From Plantimonas leprariae (GTDB taxonomy: Bacteria > Pseudomonadota > Alphaproteobacteria > Rhizobiales > Rhizobiaceae): a stretch of 64,000 bases of DNA. The notes under the pieces are model-generated. The model was not told the origin of the DNA. It made no database searches and saw only the letters and a program-made list of their open reading frames with translations. The translations under genes and the position numbers were made by a program. Every line of letters begins with the position of its first letter. Positions within the stretch are counted from its first letter, which is position 1. The stretch lies in the NCBI RefSeq assembly GCF_008802405.1, contig NZ_VZDO01000019.1, forward strand, positions 31,672-95,671, in the 5' to 3' direction. Shown here piece after piece: positions 19,083 to 30,932 of the stretch.

Positions 19083-19265
19083 ATGCCCACTCTCGTCCGA
19101 CTCCTGACGGTGCTCGCCTTCGCCGCCGCCGCCGTTTTCGCGGGCATGGCGGCGCTCGTCTACCTCGTCGAGCCGACGCCGCGCCGCATCGTGGTGGACG
19201 TGCCGCTCAACCTTCCCGTGCCCGGCACCGGCGTCGCCGCCGGCGGCGGCAGCCTGCAGCCTTGA
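19083..19265 (+). CDS. Small single-span membrane protein upstream of xerD
   Basis: This 60-residue frame begins with the ATG at 19083. One strong hydrophobic helix ('[26 protein letters not shown]') is followed by '[18 protein letters not shown]' and a short glycine-rich end. The stop overlaps the xerD start as TTGA, which argues that it is a real translated gene. Similar tiny membrane proteins sit before xerD in some Rhizobiales. No function is known. Confidence 0.65.
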   Translation: MPTLVRLLTVLAFAAAAVFAGMAALVYLVEPTPRRIVVDVPLNLPVPGTGVAAGGGSLQP

Positions 19266-20218
19266 ACGCGGCCTTCCGCGACGCGAGCGGCATCGAGACC
19301 TTCCTCGAGATGATGGCGGCGGAGCGCGGCGCGGCGGAGAACACGCTGCAAGCCTATCGGCGCGATCTCGACGACGCTTCGGCCTTCCTCGGGGGCAAGC
19401 GCGGCGGCAGGCTCGTATCCGCCTCGGCGGATGATGTCCGGGCCTATGTCTCGCATCTGGCCGCCCAGGGTTTCGCCGCCTCCAGCCAGGCGCGGCGGCT
19501 GTCCTCGCTCCGGCAGTTCTTCAAGTTCCTCTACGCGGAGGGCATGCGCGGCGACGACCCGATGGGGCCGATCGAATCGGCGCGGAAGGGCCGGCCGCTG
19601 CCGAAGATCATGAGCGAGGCGGAGGTCGACCGCCTGATCGAGGCGGCCGAGGCGGAAGCCGGGCGGGACGATCTCTCCCCGGCCGCGCTGATGCGGGCGA
19701 AGCGCATGCATGCGCTGGTCGAGCTCCTTTACGCGACGGGCCTGCGCGTCTCGGAACTCGTCTCGCTGCCGCTCTCGGTGCTGCGCGCGAAGTCCCGCGT
19801 CATCGTCGTCACCGGCAAGGGCAACAAGGAGCGCATGGTGCCGATCGGCGAGCGGGCGCGCGATGCGCTCGTCGCCTTCGCGGAGGCCGCCCGCGCCGCC
19901 GCCGGAGGGCCGAGCGACGATCCCTGGCTGTTTCCGGCTTTGTCGGAAAGCGGACACATGACGCGTCAGGCCTTCGCGCGGGACCTGAAGGACCTGAGCC
20001 TCCGCGCCGGCCTGCCACCGTCGCGCATCTCGCCGCACGTGCTGCGCCACGCCTTCGCCAGCCACCTTCTGCAGAACGGCGCGGACCTTCGCGCCGTGCA
20101 GGAACTGCTCGGCCACGCCGACATCTCGACGACGCAGATCTACACGCATGTCCTGGAGGAGCGGCTGATCCGCCTCGTCACGGACCATCACCCCCTGTCC
20201 GAAGTCAGCCGCGACTGA
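19262..20218 (+). CDS. xerD: Tyrosine recombinase XerD
   Basis: This 318-residue site-specific recombinase resolves chromosome dimers at dif together with XerC. Catalytic residues can be seen: Arg in '[13 protein letters not shown]', the HxxR of '[12 protein letters not shown]', and His and Tyr in '[15 protein letters not shown]'. The N-terminal SAM-like domain has '[18 protein letters not shown]'. The TTG at 19262 gives the correct N-terminal length and overlaps the previous stop. A purely ATG start would cut off part of the DNA-binding domain. Confidence 0.92.
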   Translation: MNAAFRDASGIETFLEMMAAERGAAENTLQAYRRDLDDASAFLGGKRGGRLVSASADDVRAYVSHLAAQGFAASSQARRLSSLRQFFKFLYAEGMRGDDPMGPIESARKGRPLPKIMSEAEVDRLIEAAEAEAGRDDLSPAALMRAKRMHALVELLYATGLRVSELVSLPLSVLRAKSRVIVVTGKGNKERMVPIGERARDALVAFAEAARAAAGGPSDDPWLFPALSESGHMTRQAFARDLKDLSLRAGLPPSRISPHVLRHAFASHLLQNGADLRAVQELLGHADISTTQIYTHVLEERLIRLVTDHHPLSEVSRD

Positions 20219-20292
20219 TCGGCGGGCCGGGAGGGAACCTCGCGGCCCATCGCTTCCTTGACAGCATCGCCCGCCTGTCTCAAGCGAAGCCG

Positions 20293-21246
20293 ATGCACAA
20301 CTACCTCGACTTCGAAAAGCCGGTCGCCGACCTCGAAAGCCAGATCATCGCCCTGAAGGGGATCGGGGCGGGCGGCGAGAGCGTCGACGTCAGCGAGGAG
20401 ATCAACCGGCTGGAAACGCGCTCGCGCGACGCGCTCGCCGATCTCTACCGCAAGCTGACGCCCTGGCAGAAGACGCAGGTCGCCCGCCATCCCGACCGCC
20501 CGCACTGCGTCGACTATCTGAACGCCCTCGTGTCCGACTTCACGCCGCTCGCCGGCGACCGCTACTTCGCCGAGGATCACGCGGTGATCGCCGGGTTCGG
20601 GCGCTTCGACGGCCAGTCGATCGCGGTAATCGGGCAGGAGAAGGGCTCCGACACCCAGACGCGGCTGAAGCACAATTTCGGCATGGCGCGGCCGGAGGGG
20701 TACCGGAAGGCGGTGCGGATCATGAAGCTCGCCGAGCGCTTCGGCATTCCGCTCCTGACGCTGGTCGACACGGCCGGCGCCTATCCCGGCATCGGCGCGG
20801 AGGAGCGGGGGCAGGCGGAGGCCATCGCCCGCTCGACGCAGACCTGCCTCGACCTCAAAATCCCGCTGGTCTCGGTGGTGATCGGCGAAGGGGGGTCCGG
20901 CGGGGCGATCGCCATCGCCACCGCCAACAAGGTCCTGATGCTGGAGCACGCCGTCTACAGCGTCATCTCGCCGGAAGCCGGCGCGTCGATCCTCTGGCGC
21001 GACGCGACGCGGGCCCGCGACGTCGCGCAGGCGATGAAGATGACCGCGCAGGACCTGAAGGGCTTCGGCATCATCGACGAGATCATCCCGGAGCCGGTCG
21101 GCGGCGCCCATCGCGATTCGGAGAAGGTGATCGCCGACACGGCGGACCGCGTGCGCGTCGCGCTCGGCGAGCTCGTGCCGCACGACGGCGAGACGCTGTG
21201 CCGCCAGCGCCGCGAAAAGTTCCTCGCCATCGGCCGTACGCTGTAG
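20293..21246 (+). CDS. accA: Acetyl-CoA carboxylase carboxyltransferase subunit alpha
   Basis: AccA is half of the carboxyltransferase that makes malonyl-CoA for fatty acid synthesis. The 317-residue protein starts 'MHNYLDFEKPVADLESQI' and carries 'LVDTAGAYPGIGAEERGQAEAIA' and 'VVIGEGGSGGAIAIA', the crotonase-fold oxyanion and acyl-binding segments. A TTGACA hexamer at 20258-20263 could be a -35, but the -10 region is not convincing. accD is not in the window. Confidence 0.97.
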   Translation: MHNYLDFEKPVADLESQIIALKGIGAGGESVDVSEEINRLETRSRDALADLYRKLTPWQKTQVARHPDRPHCVDYLNALVSDFTPLAGDRYFAEDHAVIAGFGRFDGQSIAVIGQEKGSDTQTRLKHNFGMARPEGYRKAVRIMKLAERFGIPLLTLVDTAGAYPGIGAEERGQAEAIARSTQTCLDLKIPLVSVVIGEGGSGGAIAIATANKVLMLEHAVYSVISPEAGASILWRDATRARDVAQAMKMTAQDLKGFGIIDEIIPEPVGGAHRDSEKVIADTADRVRVALGELVPHDGETLCRQRREKFLAIGRTL

Positions 21247-21250
21247 ATTC

Positions 21251-21288
21251 GGCGCGATTCCGCGCCGGGCGTTGCGCTCCGGCAACGC
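21251..21288 (+). terminator. Two hairpins behind accA, possible terminator
   Basis: Immediately behind the accA stop are two perfect hairpins: GGCGCG/CGCGCC with a four-base loop (21251-21266) and GCGTTGC/GCAACGC with a six-base loop (21269-21288). There is no T run, so intrinsic termination would be weak. Confidence 0.4.
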
Positions 21289-21388
21289 TTCGCTCTTCCA
21301 CAGCCTGAGGCGCTTGCGCCACAATGCCGCCACGCGCGTCCGCGAGGGCGTGCGGCCGGGGAGGCGATCTCCGCGCGGGGCACCGCGG

Positions 21389-21404
21389 TTAACGCCTCCT
21401 TAAC
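21389..21404 (+). promoter_or_regulatory. CtrA-like binding site
   Basis: TTAA-N7-TTAAC is seen exactly, at 21389-21392 and 21400-21404. This is the full consensus of the alphaproteobacterial cell-cycle regulator CtrA. It lies 71 bases before the start of the L,D-transpeptidase gene. Binding is inferred from the consensus only. Confidence 0.55.
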
Positions 21405-21418
21405 TTCCGCCGCGCGAA

Positions 21419-21434
21419 AAGAACGATCGTTCTT
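21419..21434. promoter_or_regulatory. 16-bp perfect palindrome, candidate operator
   Basis: AAGAACGA followed by its reverse complement TCGTTCTT forms a spacer-free 16-base palindrome. The shape resembles TetR-type operators. It lies between the CtrA-like box and the start of the transpeptidase gene. No regulator is encoded next to it, so any binding protein is unknown. Confidence 0.4.
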
Positions 21435-21474
21435 GGCCCGCGGCGAGCGGGGAAGGCTTGAGGGGTTGTCGAGG

Positions 21475-22488
21475 ATGCGGGTCGGACGATTTGCGAGAGC
21501 CGCTGCGCTAGTCGCGACGCTCGTCGCGATGAGCGCCTGCCAGAAAGGCGGTGCCGACCTCGGCGCGCTCCTCGGCGCGAGCGCGCCCGTGCCGCCGAAG
21601 CTCGTGAAGGAGATTCAGGCGAAGAGCATGGGCGTCAAGTCGCCCATCCTGGTCCGCCTCTACAAGGAGGAGTCGCAGCTCGAGGTCTGGAAACAGGCCA
21701 ACGATGGCAAGTTCGCGCTCCTCAAGACCTACGCGATCTGCGCCTGGTCCGGAAAGCTCGGCCCCAAGCGCACGGCCGGCGACCGGCAGGCGCCGGAAGG
21801 CTTCTACAACATCACGCCGGGCCAGATGAACCCGACGTCGAACTACCATCTCGCCTTCAACGTCGGCTATCCGAACCAGTTCGACCGCGCCAACGGCGGC
21901 ACCGGCGAGCACCTGATGGTGCATGGCTCCTGCAACTCGTCCGGCTGCTACGCCATGGACGACTGGCAGATGGAGGAACTCTACGCGCTGGCCCGCGAGG
22001 CCTTCGCCGGCGGCCAGCGCTCGTTCCAGTTCCAGGCCTACCCGTTCCGCATGACGCCGAAGAACATGGCGCGCCACCGCCAGTCGGAGCACTACGCCTT
22101 CTGGAAGATGATGAAGGACGGCGCGGACCGCTTCGAGCTGACGAAGAAGCCGGTCGAGATCGGCGTCTGCGAGAAGCGTTACCTGTTCGACCCGAAGCCC
22201 GGCGAGGCGCTCTCGGCGGCGGGCGCCTGCCCGAAGCTGGAGGAGCCGGCACCGCTGATGGCGAAGCGCATCGCCGACGAGGCGGAGGAGGAGAAGCTGG
22301 TCGCGACGATGCAGCCGTCCGACTTCGCGGTGACCACCACCTTCGCCTACAAGCCCGGCATGCCGATCACCGCGGAGGCCTACGCCGCCGAGCAGCACCG
22401 CCGCGCCGGCTTCGACCGCCTCGGCAAGCCGGTCGTCGAGGAAGCGCCGAAGACCGCGTTCCAGGCGGTGACGGGCAGCAACAAATAA
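21475..22488 (+). CDS. YafK-like murein L,D-transpeptidase lipoprotein
   Basis: This 337-residue exported protein has a signal peptide ending in a lipobox-like 'LVAMSAC', so it is probably a lipoprotein. The catalytic motif 'HLMVHGSCNSSGCYAM' holds the His, Ser and Cys of a YkuD-type L,D-transpeptidase of the YafK/DpaA group. The preceding 'GRFALLKTY'-type beta strands and 'APEGFYNI' also fit. It should act on peptidoglycan cross-links or on lipoprotein attachment to murein. The start at 21475 is preferred over the longer frame because of the signal peptide. A CtrA-like box and a palindrome lie upstream. Confidence 0.85.
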   Translation: MRVGRFARAAALVATLVAMSACQKGGADLGALLGASAPVPPKLVKEIQAKSMGVKSPILVRLYKEESQLEVWKQANDGKFALLKTYAICAWSGKLGPKRTAGDRQAPEGFYNITPGQMNPTSNYHLAFNVGYPNQFDRANGGTGEHLMVHGSCNSSGCYAMDDWQMEELYALAREAFAGGQRSFQFQAYPFRMTPKNMARHRQSEHYAFWKMMKDGADRFELTKKPVEIGVCEKRYLFDPKPGEALSAAGACPKLEEPAPLMAKRIADEAEEEKLVATMQPSDFAVTTTFAYKPGMPITAEAYAAEQHRRAGFDRLGKPVVEEAPKTAFQAVTGSNK

Positions 22489-22510
22489 TCGTCGCCGAGC
22501 AACTGGCGCT

Positions 22511-23326
22511 TCAGAGGCGAAGCGCGCGGATGCGCTCCGCCACCTCGGCCGAGACCGGATTGTAGACGATCATCCCGAGGTCCGGCCGCCCGTCGACCGC
22601 GAAGGCGGAATATTCCAGCTCGATCTCGCCGAGCACCGGGTGCCGCAGGCGCTTGATGCCCTCGCCATGCGCGTGGACGTCGTTGTCCCGCCACAGCGCC
22701 GCGAATTCCGGGCTCATGGCGCAAAGCTCGTCGACGAGCTGCGCCACTTCGGATGCCGCGCCGGCCCGGGCCGCGTCGGCCCGGAACGCGCCGACCACGA
22801 ATCTGGCGAGCGCGTCCCAGTCGTGTTGCCGCTCGCGCACGCCCGGGTTCCCGAACATCAGCTTCAGGATGTTGCGCCGCTCCGGCGGCAGCTTGCCGTA
22901 ATCGGTCAGCACCACCGCCGCGGCGCGGTTCCAGGCGATGATGTCCCAGGTGGCGGTCTTGACGAGGGCGGGGCTCGCGTCCAGCGCGTCGAGCAGGCGC
23001 TGCAGCCGCGGCGTCACGCCCTCGACGCGCTTGTAGCGGACCTCGGGCAGCCGTCCGAGGCCGATGAGGAACAGGTGCTCGCGCTCCGGCTCGGTCAGCA
23101 TCAGGCCGGCCGCGATCCGCTCCAGCACATCGGCGGACGGGCCGCCGCCGCGTCCCTGCTCCAGCCAGGTGTACCAGGTGGTCGAGATGTTGGAGCGCTG
23201 CGCCACTTCCTCGCGGCGGAGGCCGGGCGTGCGCCGCCGCCCGGCGAAGCCGAGGGCGGCCGGATCGAGCCGGGTCCGGCGGTCCTTGAGATAAGCTCCG
23301 AGCAGCGAGCCGTCGCGGGCGGACAT
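22511..23326 (-). CDS. XRE-family transcriptional regulator with MmyB-like domain
   Basis: This is a 271-residue regulator. Its N-terminal helix-turn-helix ('LGAYLKDRRTRLDPAALG', 'RRTPGLRREEVAQRSNISTTWYTWLEQG') is the form seen in the MmyB group. The C-terminal ligand-binding part has 'TATWDIIAWNRAAAVVL', 'NILKLMFGNP' and 'LGEIELEYSAFAVDGRPDLGMIVYNP', which matches the MmyB-like domain. These proteins commonly repress a divergent oxidoreductase gene. Here the divergent gene is an SDR enzyme, and a clear dyad lies between them. Confidence 0.9.
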   Translation of the reverse strand: MSARDGSLLGAYLKDRRTRLDPAALGFAGRRRTPGLRREEVAQRSNISTTWYTWLEQGRGGGPSADVLERIAAGLMLTEPEREHLFLIGLGRLPEVRYKRVEGVTPRLQRLLDALDASPALVKTATWDIIAWNRAAAVVLTDYGKLPPERRNILKLMFGNPGVRERQHDWDALARFVVGAFRADAARAGAASEVAQLVDELCAMSPEFAALWRDNDVHAHGEGIKRLRHPVLGEIELEYSAFAVDGRPDLGMIVYNPVSAEVAERIRALRL

Positions 23327-23387
23327 GGCGAACCTGTTGCCGATTATACTACGATAAGCTCACGACTTTAACCGGTTGCCTCCCCGC

Positions 23388-23413
23388 CCGATAGTCGCGC
23401 CTGCAACTATCGG
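23388..23413. promoter_or_regulatory. 8+8 dyad, candidate operator of the MmyB-like regulator
   Basis: CCGATAGT at 23388-23395 and ACTATCGG at 23406-23413 are perfect inverted repeats separated by ten bases. The site ends nine bases before the start of the SDR gene and 61 bases from the regulator start, so protein bound here could block the SDR transcript or its initiation. Confidence 0.55.
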
Positions 23414-23422
23414 AGCATTCCC

Positions 23423-24319
23423 ATGCGCATCTTCCTCACCGGCGCGACCGGCTTCATCGGCTCCCGCGTCGTTCCCGAACTCATCGCCGCCGGCCATCAA
23501 GTGCTCGGGCTGACGCGGTCGGACCGGGGCGCGGAGGCGCTCCGCGCCGCGGGTGCCGAGCCGTTCCGCGGCACGCTCGAGGAGCCGGACGGGCTTCGCC
23601 GCGGCGCGGCCGAAGCGGACGCGGTGATCCACACCGCCTTCGACCACGATTTCGCGAACTTCGTCGCCAATTGCGCCAAGGACGGGCGTGTCATCCGGGC
23701 GCTCGGCGAGGCGCTGAAGGGGTCCGACCGGCCGCTCCTCATCACCTCCGGCGTCGGCCTCGGCGGCAGCGGCCACGGCCGGCTCGCGAGCGAGGACATC
23801 TTCGACACGGACCACCCGAACCCGCGCATCGCATCGGAACTCGCCGGTAATGAACTCCTGGAAGCCGGCGTCAACGTCTCGGTGATGCGGCTGTCGCAGA
23901 TCCACGACCCGGTGAAGCAGGGTCTCGTCACGCCCTATGTCGCGCTCTGCCGCGAGAAGGGCGCCGCGCCTTTCGTCGGCGAGGGCGCGAACCGCTGGTC
24001 CGCCGCGCATGTCGGCGATGCGGCGAAGCTCTACCGGCTGGCGATCGAGGCCGGCCGGCCGGGTGCCCGCTACAACGCCGTCGCGGAGGAGGGCGTGCCG
24101 ATACGCACCATCGCCGAAACCGTCGCGCGCGGTCTCGGCGTAGAGGCGGTCTCCGTCTTGCCGGACGAGACGGCAGATTATTTCGGCTGGATGGCGGGGT
24201 TCGCCGGCATGGACATGGCGGCGTCCAGCGCGCTGACGCGCGAGCGGCTCGGCTGGCAACCGACCGGCCCCGGCCTCGTCGCCGATCTCGAAGCCATGGA
24301 CTATTCGGCCGGCAACTGA
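23423..24319 (+). CDS. SDR family NAD(P)-dependent oxidoreductase
   Basis: This is a 298-residue protein of the atypical/extended SDR type. The nucleotide motif 'FLTGATGFIGS' is at residue 4, and 'ADAVIHTAFDHDF' and 'LLITSGVGLGGSG' follow. 'VMRLSQIHDPVKQGLVTPYVALCREKGAAPFVGEGANRWSAAHVGDAAKLYRLAIE' is the conserved C-terminal region of this subgroup. The usual YxxxK catalytic pair is not obvious. It is divergent from the MmyB-like regulator, which probably controls it. The substrate is unknown. Confidence 0.88.
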   Translation: MRIFLTGATGFIGSRVVPELIAAGHQVLGLTRSDRGAEALRAAGAEPFRGTLEEPDGLRRGAAEADAVIHTAFDHDFANFVANCAKDGRVIRALGEALKGSDRPLLITSGVGLGGSGHGRLASEDIFDTDHPNPRIASELAGNELLEAGVNVSVMRLSQIHDPVKQGLVTPYVALCREKGAAPFVGEGANRWSAAHVGDAAKLYRLAIEAGRPGARYNAVAEEGVPIRTIAETVARGLGVEAVSVLPDETADYFGWMAGFAGMDMAASSALTRERLGWQPTGPGLVADLEAMDYSAGN

Positions 24320-24336
24320 CGGCAACCGGTGACGGG

Positions 24337-24361
24337 GGGCGGCGGTCCGAAGCCGCCGCCC
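24337..24361. terminator. GC hairpin between convergent SDR and secA genes
   Basis: GGGCGGCGG (24337-24345) and CCGCCGCCC (24353-24361) form a nine-base perfect stem with a seven-base loop between two convergent stops. No T run follows, so it may rely on hairpin strength or on Rho. Confidence 0.5.
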
Positions 24362-24367
24362 GTCGCA

Positions 24368-27100
<2,733 letters not shown>

Positions 27101-27450
27101 CAATTCGCTCCAAAGAAGGCTTGGCCGCGCCGCCGGGGCGGGCCGTTCGCCGAGCGCTGCTTCCATGTCCCGCGCCGTTCCGCGTGCGTGTGAGGGCGAG
27201 ACGGCGGCAGAGGCAACGGGATCCCATCGGATCACCCGCCGCCTCCGCATCCCCCGGTCTGGCGGGAGGTGCTGGGAGCGGCCGGCGGCTGGACTTCAAC
27301 GGCGCGGGAGAGATAAGAGGGGCCCAAACCGATGTCAATCTTCGCCGCCGGCCGTGAAACCGCTGTCGGCCCCGGCTCTTCCGGCCCCCGCTCGCGCGAA
27401 GCTTCCGCCAGCGTCAGTCGTCCCGGAACCCGTCGCCAAGGAAGGCTTTC
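27101..27450. other. 350-base divergent spacer between secA and the parvulin gene
   Basis: No gene is supported here. On the minus strand it carries a good promoter for secA (27310-27338) and then a leader of about 200 bases. Next to the parvulin start is an AAGGAAGG ribosome site. I see no strong hairpin or riboswitch pattern. Open frames across it are high-GC artefacts. Confidence 0.6.
27310..27338 (-). promoter_or_regulatory. Candidate secA promoter
   Basis: Read on the minus strand, TTGACA (27338-27333), a 17-base spacer and TATCTC (27315-27310). The -35 is perfect and the spacing ideal; the -10 is partial. Transcription would begin near 27303, leaving about 200 bases of untranslated leader before secA. 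Confidence 0.55.
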
Positions 27451-28350
27451 ATGCTCCGTCTCTATTCCCGGCTCCTCGCCCTGTCGGCCGTCGCGCTCCT
27501 CGCCATGCAGGGCGCCGCGTCCGCCGCCGACGGCGACGTCGTCGCCAAGGTCGGCAAGGCGCAGATCACTCAGAAGGAGCTGAGCCTCGCGGAAGGCGAT
27601 CTCGGCGACCAGTTCGAGCAGATGCCGCCCGACCAGAAGCGTCTCGCCGTCCTGTCAGCGCTGATCGACATCAAGTCGCTGGCGATGGAAGCGGAGAAGG
27701 CGAAGCTCGCCGACGATCCGGACGTCAAGCAGCGCATCGCGTTCCTGCGCGAGCGGGCGCTCCACAATGCCTGGTTCCAGAAGGAAGGCGTCGACGCGAT
27801 CACCGACGCCGAGCTGCAGAAGCGCTACGACGCCGAGATCAAGAAGGTGAAGCCGGTCGACGAGATCCACGCCAAGCACATCCTGGTGAAGACCAAGGAG
27901 GAGGCGGAAGCGGCGATCAAGGAGCTGAACGACGGCAAGAAGTTCGACGACGTCGCCAAGGAGAAGTCGTCCGGCCCCTCAGGCCCCGATGGCGGCGACC
28001 TCGGCTTCTTCGGCCCCGGCCAGATGGTGCCGCCCTTCGAGAAGGCCGCCTTCGCGCTGAAGGCCGGCGAATACACCAAGGAGCCGGTGCAGACGCAGTT
28101 CGGCTGGCACGTGATCGAGGTGGTGGAGAAGCGGCCGCAGCCGCTGCCGAAGTTCGACGAGGTGAAGGACCAGCTCCGCCAGCTCGTGATGCGCGAGAAG
28201 TACGTGGCGATCGTCCAGAAGGCGCGTGACGACGTGAAGGTCGAGTTCACCGACCCAAAGGTCAAGGAGCAGATCGAGACGCTGCAGAAGACCTCGCGCG
28301 CCGCGGCGGCCGGAGGTGGGGCGGCGCCGGCACCGGCGGCCGGCCAGTAA
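27451..28350 (+). CDS. Periplasmic peptidyl-prolyl isomerase, parvulin type
   Basis: This 299-residue protein has a signal peptide ('[19 protein letters not shown]'), an N-terminal SurA-like chaperone segment ('[23 protein letters not shown]') and one parvulin domain from about residue 135: '[22 protein letters not shown]', '[26 protein letters not shown]', '[12 protein letters not shown]'. It would help fold outer membrane or periplasmic proteins. Its position divergent from secA fits the export theme. The C-terminus is alanine-rich and probably disordered. Confidence 0.93.
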   Translation: MLRLYSRLLALSAVALLAMQGAASAADGDVVAKVGKAQITQKELSLAEGDLGDQFEQMPPDQKRLAVLSALIDIKSLAMEAEKAKLADDPDVKQRIAFLRERALHNAWFQKEGVDAITDAELQKRYDAEIKKVKPVDEIHAKHILVKTKEEAEAAIKELNDGKKFDDVAKEKSSGPSGPDGGDLGFFGPGQMVPPFEKAAFALKAGEYTKEPVQTQFGWHVIEVVEKRPQPLPKFDEVKDQLRQLVMREKYVAIVQKARDDVKVEFTDPKVKEQIETLQKTSRAAAAGGGAAPAPAAGQ

Positions 28351-28381
28351 GGCGCTTCCGGCGGGGCAGGAGACGATCGGG

Positions 28382-29623
28382 ATGGCGCATGGAACCGCGG
28401 CGGTCTCGCCGCTCGCCCCGAAGGACGTGCCGGCGATGCCGGCGATCCGGGGCGTCCGGATCGCGACGGCGGAAGCCGGCATCAAGTACCGGGGCCGCAC
28501 CGACCTGATGCTGATGGTGCTCAGCGAAGGCACCAGCGTCGCCGGCGTCTTCACCCGATCCAAATGCCCCTCCGCGCCGGTGGACCTCTGCCGCGCCAAC
28601 CTCGGCGGTGGCCGGGCGCGGGCCGTGGTGGTGAATTCCGGCAACGCCAACGCCTTCACCGGCCGGCGCGGCCGCGAAGCGACGGCGCTGACGGCGGACG
28701 CCGCGGCGAAGGCGGTCGGCTGCGACGCTTCCGAGGTGTTCCTCGCCTCCACCGGCGTCATCGGCGAGCCGCTGGACGCCGGCCGGTTCGCGCATCTTCT
28801 CGCCGGTCTCGGAACGCAAGCCGAGGCCGACCGCTGGGCAGAAGCCGCGGCGGCGATCATGACCACCGACACCTATCCCAAGGTTGCGACCCGGCGGGCG
28901 CGGATCGGCGGCATCGAGGTCGCGATCAACGGCATCGCCAAGGGCGCCGGGATGATCGCACCCGACATGGCGACCATGCTCTCCTTCGTCGCGACCGACG
29001 CGGCGATCGCGCCGGCTGCGCTGCAGGCGATGCTCTCAGCGGCCGTGGAGCCGAGCTTCAACTCGGTGACGGTCGATTCCGACACCTCGACCTCCGACAC
29101 GCTGCTCCTTTTCGCGACGGGCGCAGCCGGCAACGCGCCGGTCACGGCGGCGGACGACTCCGATCTGAGCGAGTTCCGCGAGGCGCTGGCCGACCTTCTC
29201 CTCGACCTCGCCCGGCAGGTGGCGCGCGACGGCGAGGGTGCCCGGAAGGAGATCCGCGTGACGGTGACGGGCGCGGCGAGCGACGCATCCGCGAAACGCA
29301 TCGCCATGGCCATCGCCAACTCGCCGCTGGTGAAGACGGCGGTCGCCGGCGAGGACGCCAACTGGGGCCGCGTCGTGATGGCGGTCGGCAAGGCCGGCGA
29401 GCCCGCCGACCGCGACCGGCTGGCGATCTCGTTCGGCGACGTGCGCGTCGCCGTCGACGGCGAGCGCGATCCCGCCTATGACGAGGCGGCGGCCTCCGCC
29501 GAGATGCGGCAGGATGAGATCCGGATCGGCGTGGACATCGGCCTCGGAAACGGGCGCTGGACGGTCTACGGCTGCGATCTCACCAAGGCCTATGTCGAGA
29601 TCAATGGCGACTACCGAAGCTGA
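28382..29623 (+). CDS. argJ: Bifunctional ornithine acetyltransferase / N-acetylglutamate synthase
   Basis: ArgJ recycles the acetyl group from N-acetylornithine to glutamate in arginine synthesis. The 413-residue precursor contains the self-cleavage site in '[16 protein letters not shown]', where cleavage before the threonine yields alpha and beta chains. Also typical are '[12 protein letters not shown]', '[10 protein letters not shown]' and '[14 protein letters not shown]'. The start at 28382 follows a GGGGCAGGAG-like region. The GNAT gene begins inside its last 20 bases, so the two are coupled. Confidence 0.96.
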   Translation: MAHGTAAVSPLAPKDVPAMPAIRGVRIATAEAGIKYRGRTDLMLMVLSEGTSVAGVFTRSKCPSAPVDLCRANLGGGRARAVVVNSGNANAFTGRRGREATALTADAAAKAVGCDASEVFLASTGVIGEPLDAGRFAHLLAGLGTQAEADRWAEAAAAIMTTDTYPKVATRRARIGGIEVAINGIAKGAGMIAPDMATMLSFVATDAAIAPAALQAMLSAAVEPSFNSVTVDSDTSTSDTLLLFATGAAGNAPVTAADDSDLSEFREALADLLLDLARQVARDGEGARKEIRVTVTGAASDASAKRIAMAIANSPLVKTAVAGEDANWGRVVMAVGKAGEPADRDRLAISFGDVRVAVDGERDPAYDEAAASAEMRQDEIRIGVDIGLGNGRWTVYGCDLTKAYVEINGDYRS

Positions 29624-30383
29624 AGCGGCGCATCGCCTCGCGATCGTCCGCCGGCTGGAGGCGGCGGGCTTCCGCGCCTTTCCGGCGAGCGAGACCGCCT
29701 ATGACGGCACCTGGTCGATCCGGCTGACGGCGGGCTATCCGGCGAAGCGCCTGAACTCGGTCAACCCGCTCGACCCCTCCGACCATTCCGACATCGCGGC
29801 GAGGATCGAGCGGGCCGCGACACGCTTCCGTGCCGCCGGCCGGCCGCTCCTGTTCCGCCAGTCGCCGCTGGCGCCGCGCGACCTCGCCCGGCATCTCGAC
29901 ATTGAGGGCTGGCGGAGCTTCGGCGAATCCGTCGTGATGACCGCCGAACTCGGCTCGGTGCCGCTGGATGTGCGCGTCGAGCGCCTGCCCGTCCGCGATC
30001 CGGCGCGCTACGTCGCGGCGAGCCAGGCCGTGCACGGCCGGGCCGCCGAGGACGCTGGGGGGCTGCGGGACATCCTCGCGGCGATCGAGCCGCCGACCGC
30101 CTTCTTCGTGCAGGAGGCCGGGCGCGGCGAGCCGATCGCGGTGGCCTTCGCGGTGCACGACCGGGACCTCGTCGGCCTCCTCGACGTCGCGGTGGCGCGC
30201 GGCTGGCGCCGGCAGGGCATCGCGCGCGACCTCGTCGCCAACGCCTTCCGCTACGCGCTCCTGAAGGGCGCGCGCACCGCCTGGCTGCAGGTGGAGGCCG
30301 ACAACGCCGCCGGCTTGGCGCTCTACCGCGCGCTGGGGTTCGCGGAAGCTTACCGCTACTCCTACCGCGCCCCGCCGGTTTAG
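29604..30383 (+). CDS. GNAT family N-acetyltransferase
   Basis: This is a 259-residue protein. The C-terminal half is a GNAT domain with '[64 protein letters not shown]', containing the acetyl-CoA loop (R/Q-x-x-G-x-A/G). The N-terminal half is a diverged region seen in homologues linked to argJ. Starting at the ATG at 29604 it overlaps argJ by 20 bases. The substrate is unknown; a role near arginine metabolism or mutT is only suggested by position. Confidence 0.85.
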   Translation: MATTEAEAAHRLAIVRRLEAAGFRAFPASETAYDGTWSIRLTAGYPAKRLNSVNPLDPSDHSDIAARIERAATRFRAAGRPLLFRQSPLAPRDLARHLDIEGWRSFGESVVMTAELGSVPLDVRVERLPVRDPARYVAASQAVHGRAAEDAGGLRDILAAIEPPTAFFVQEAGRGEPIAVAFAVHDRDLVGLLDVAVARGWRRQGIARDLVANAFRYALLKGARTAWLQVEADNAAGLALYRALGFAEAYRYSYRAPPV

Positions 30384-30395
30384 GGCTCTTTCACC

Positions 30396-30806
30396 ATGAA
30401 CGACAAGAAGCTGCTGCTCGTCGCGGCCTGCGCGCTGATCGACGCCGACAACCGCGTGCTCGTCGCCGAACGGCCGGCGGGCAAATCGCTGGCCGGCCTC
30501 TGGGAGTTCCCAGGCGGCAAGGTGGAGCCGGGCGAGACGCCGGAGGCGACGCTGATCCGCGAACTCACCGAGGAACTCGGCATCGCGACAAAGGCGGCCT
30601 GCCTCGCGCCGCTGACCTTCGCCAGCTACGAATACGAGCGATTCCATCTGCTTATGCCGCTCTACGTCTGCCGGCGCTTCGAGGGCATCCCGCAGCCGCT
30701 GGAAGGGCAGCGGCTGAAATGGGTGCGCGCCGCGGCGCTCCGCGACCTGCCGATGCCGCCGGCCGACGCGCCGCTGATTCCCTTCCTCCAGGACCTGCTC
30801 GGGTGA
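30396..30806 (+). CDS. mutT: 8-oxo-dGTP diphosphatase MutT (Nudix)
   Basis: This 136-residue Nudix hydrolase has the Nudix box 'GGKVEPGETPEATLIRELTEELGI' complete, and the N-terminal 'LLVAACALIDADNRVLVAERPAGKSLAGLWEFPGGK' of the MutT subgroup. It removes 8-oxo-dGTP from the nucleotide pool and prevents A-to-C changes. It is the third gene of an argJ-GNAT-mutT run, an order common in this bacterial group. Confidence 0.93.
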   Translation: MNDKKLLLVAACALIDADNRVLVAERPAGKSLAGLWEFPGGKVEPGETPEATLIRELTEELGIATKAACLAPLTFASYEYERFHLLMPLYVCRRFEGIPQPLEGQRLKWVRAAALRDLPMPPADAPLIPFLQDLLG

Positions 30807-30932
30807 GGTCCGGTTCGGCGAAGAAGCGATGAACGGGGTCCGCGGCTTTTAAGACGATTTTCACTCCCGCGCCGCAATTTCGTCGCGAACGGGCTGCCGG
30901 CGGGCGCGCAGCCGAACACGGGAGTTCCGCTC

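Noticed and set aside
20258..20286. TTGACA before accA as a promoter
   Set aside because: The -35 is perfect but the bases at the -10 position (CAAGCG) do not fit; too weak to list as a feature.
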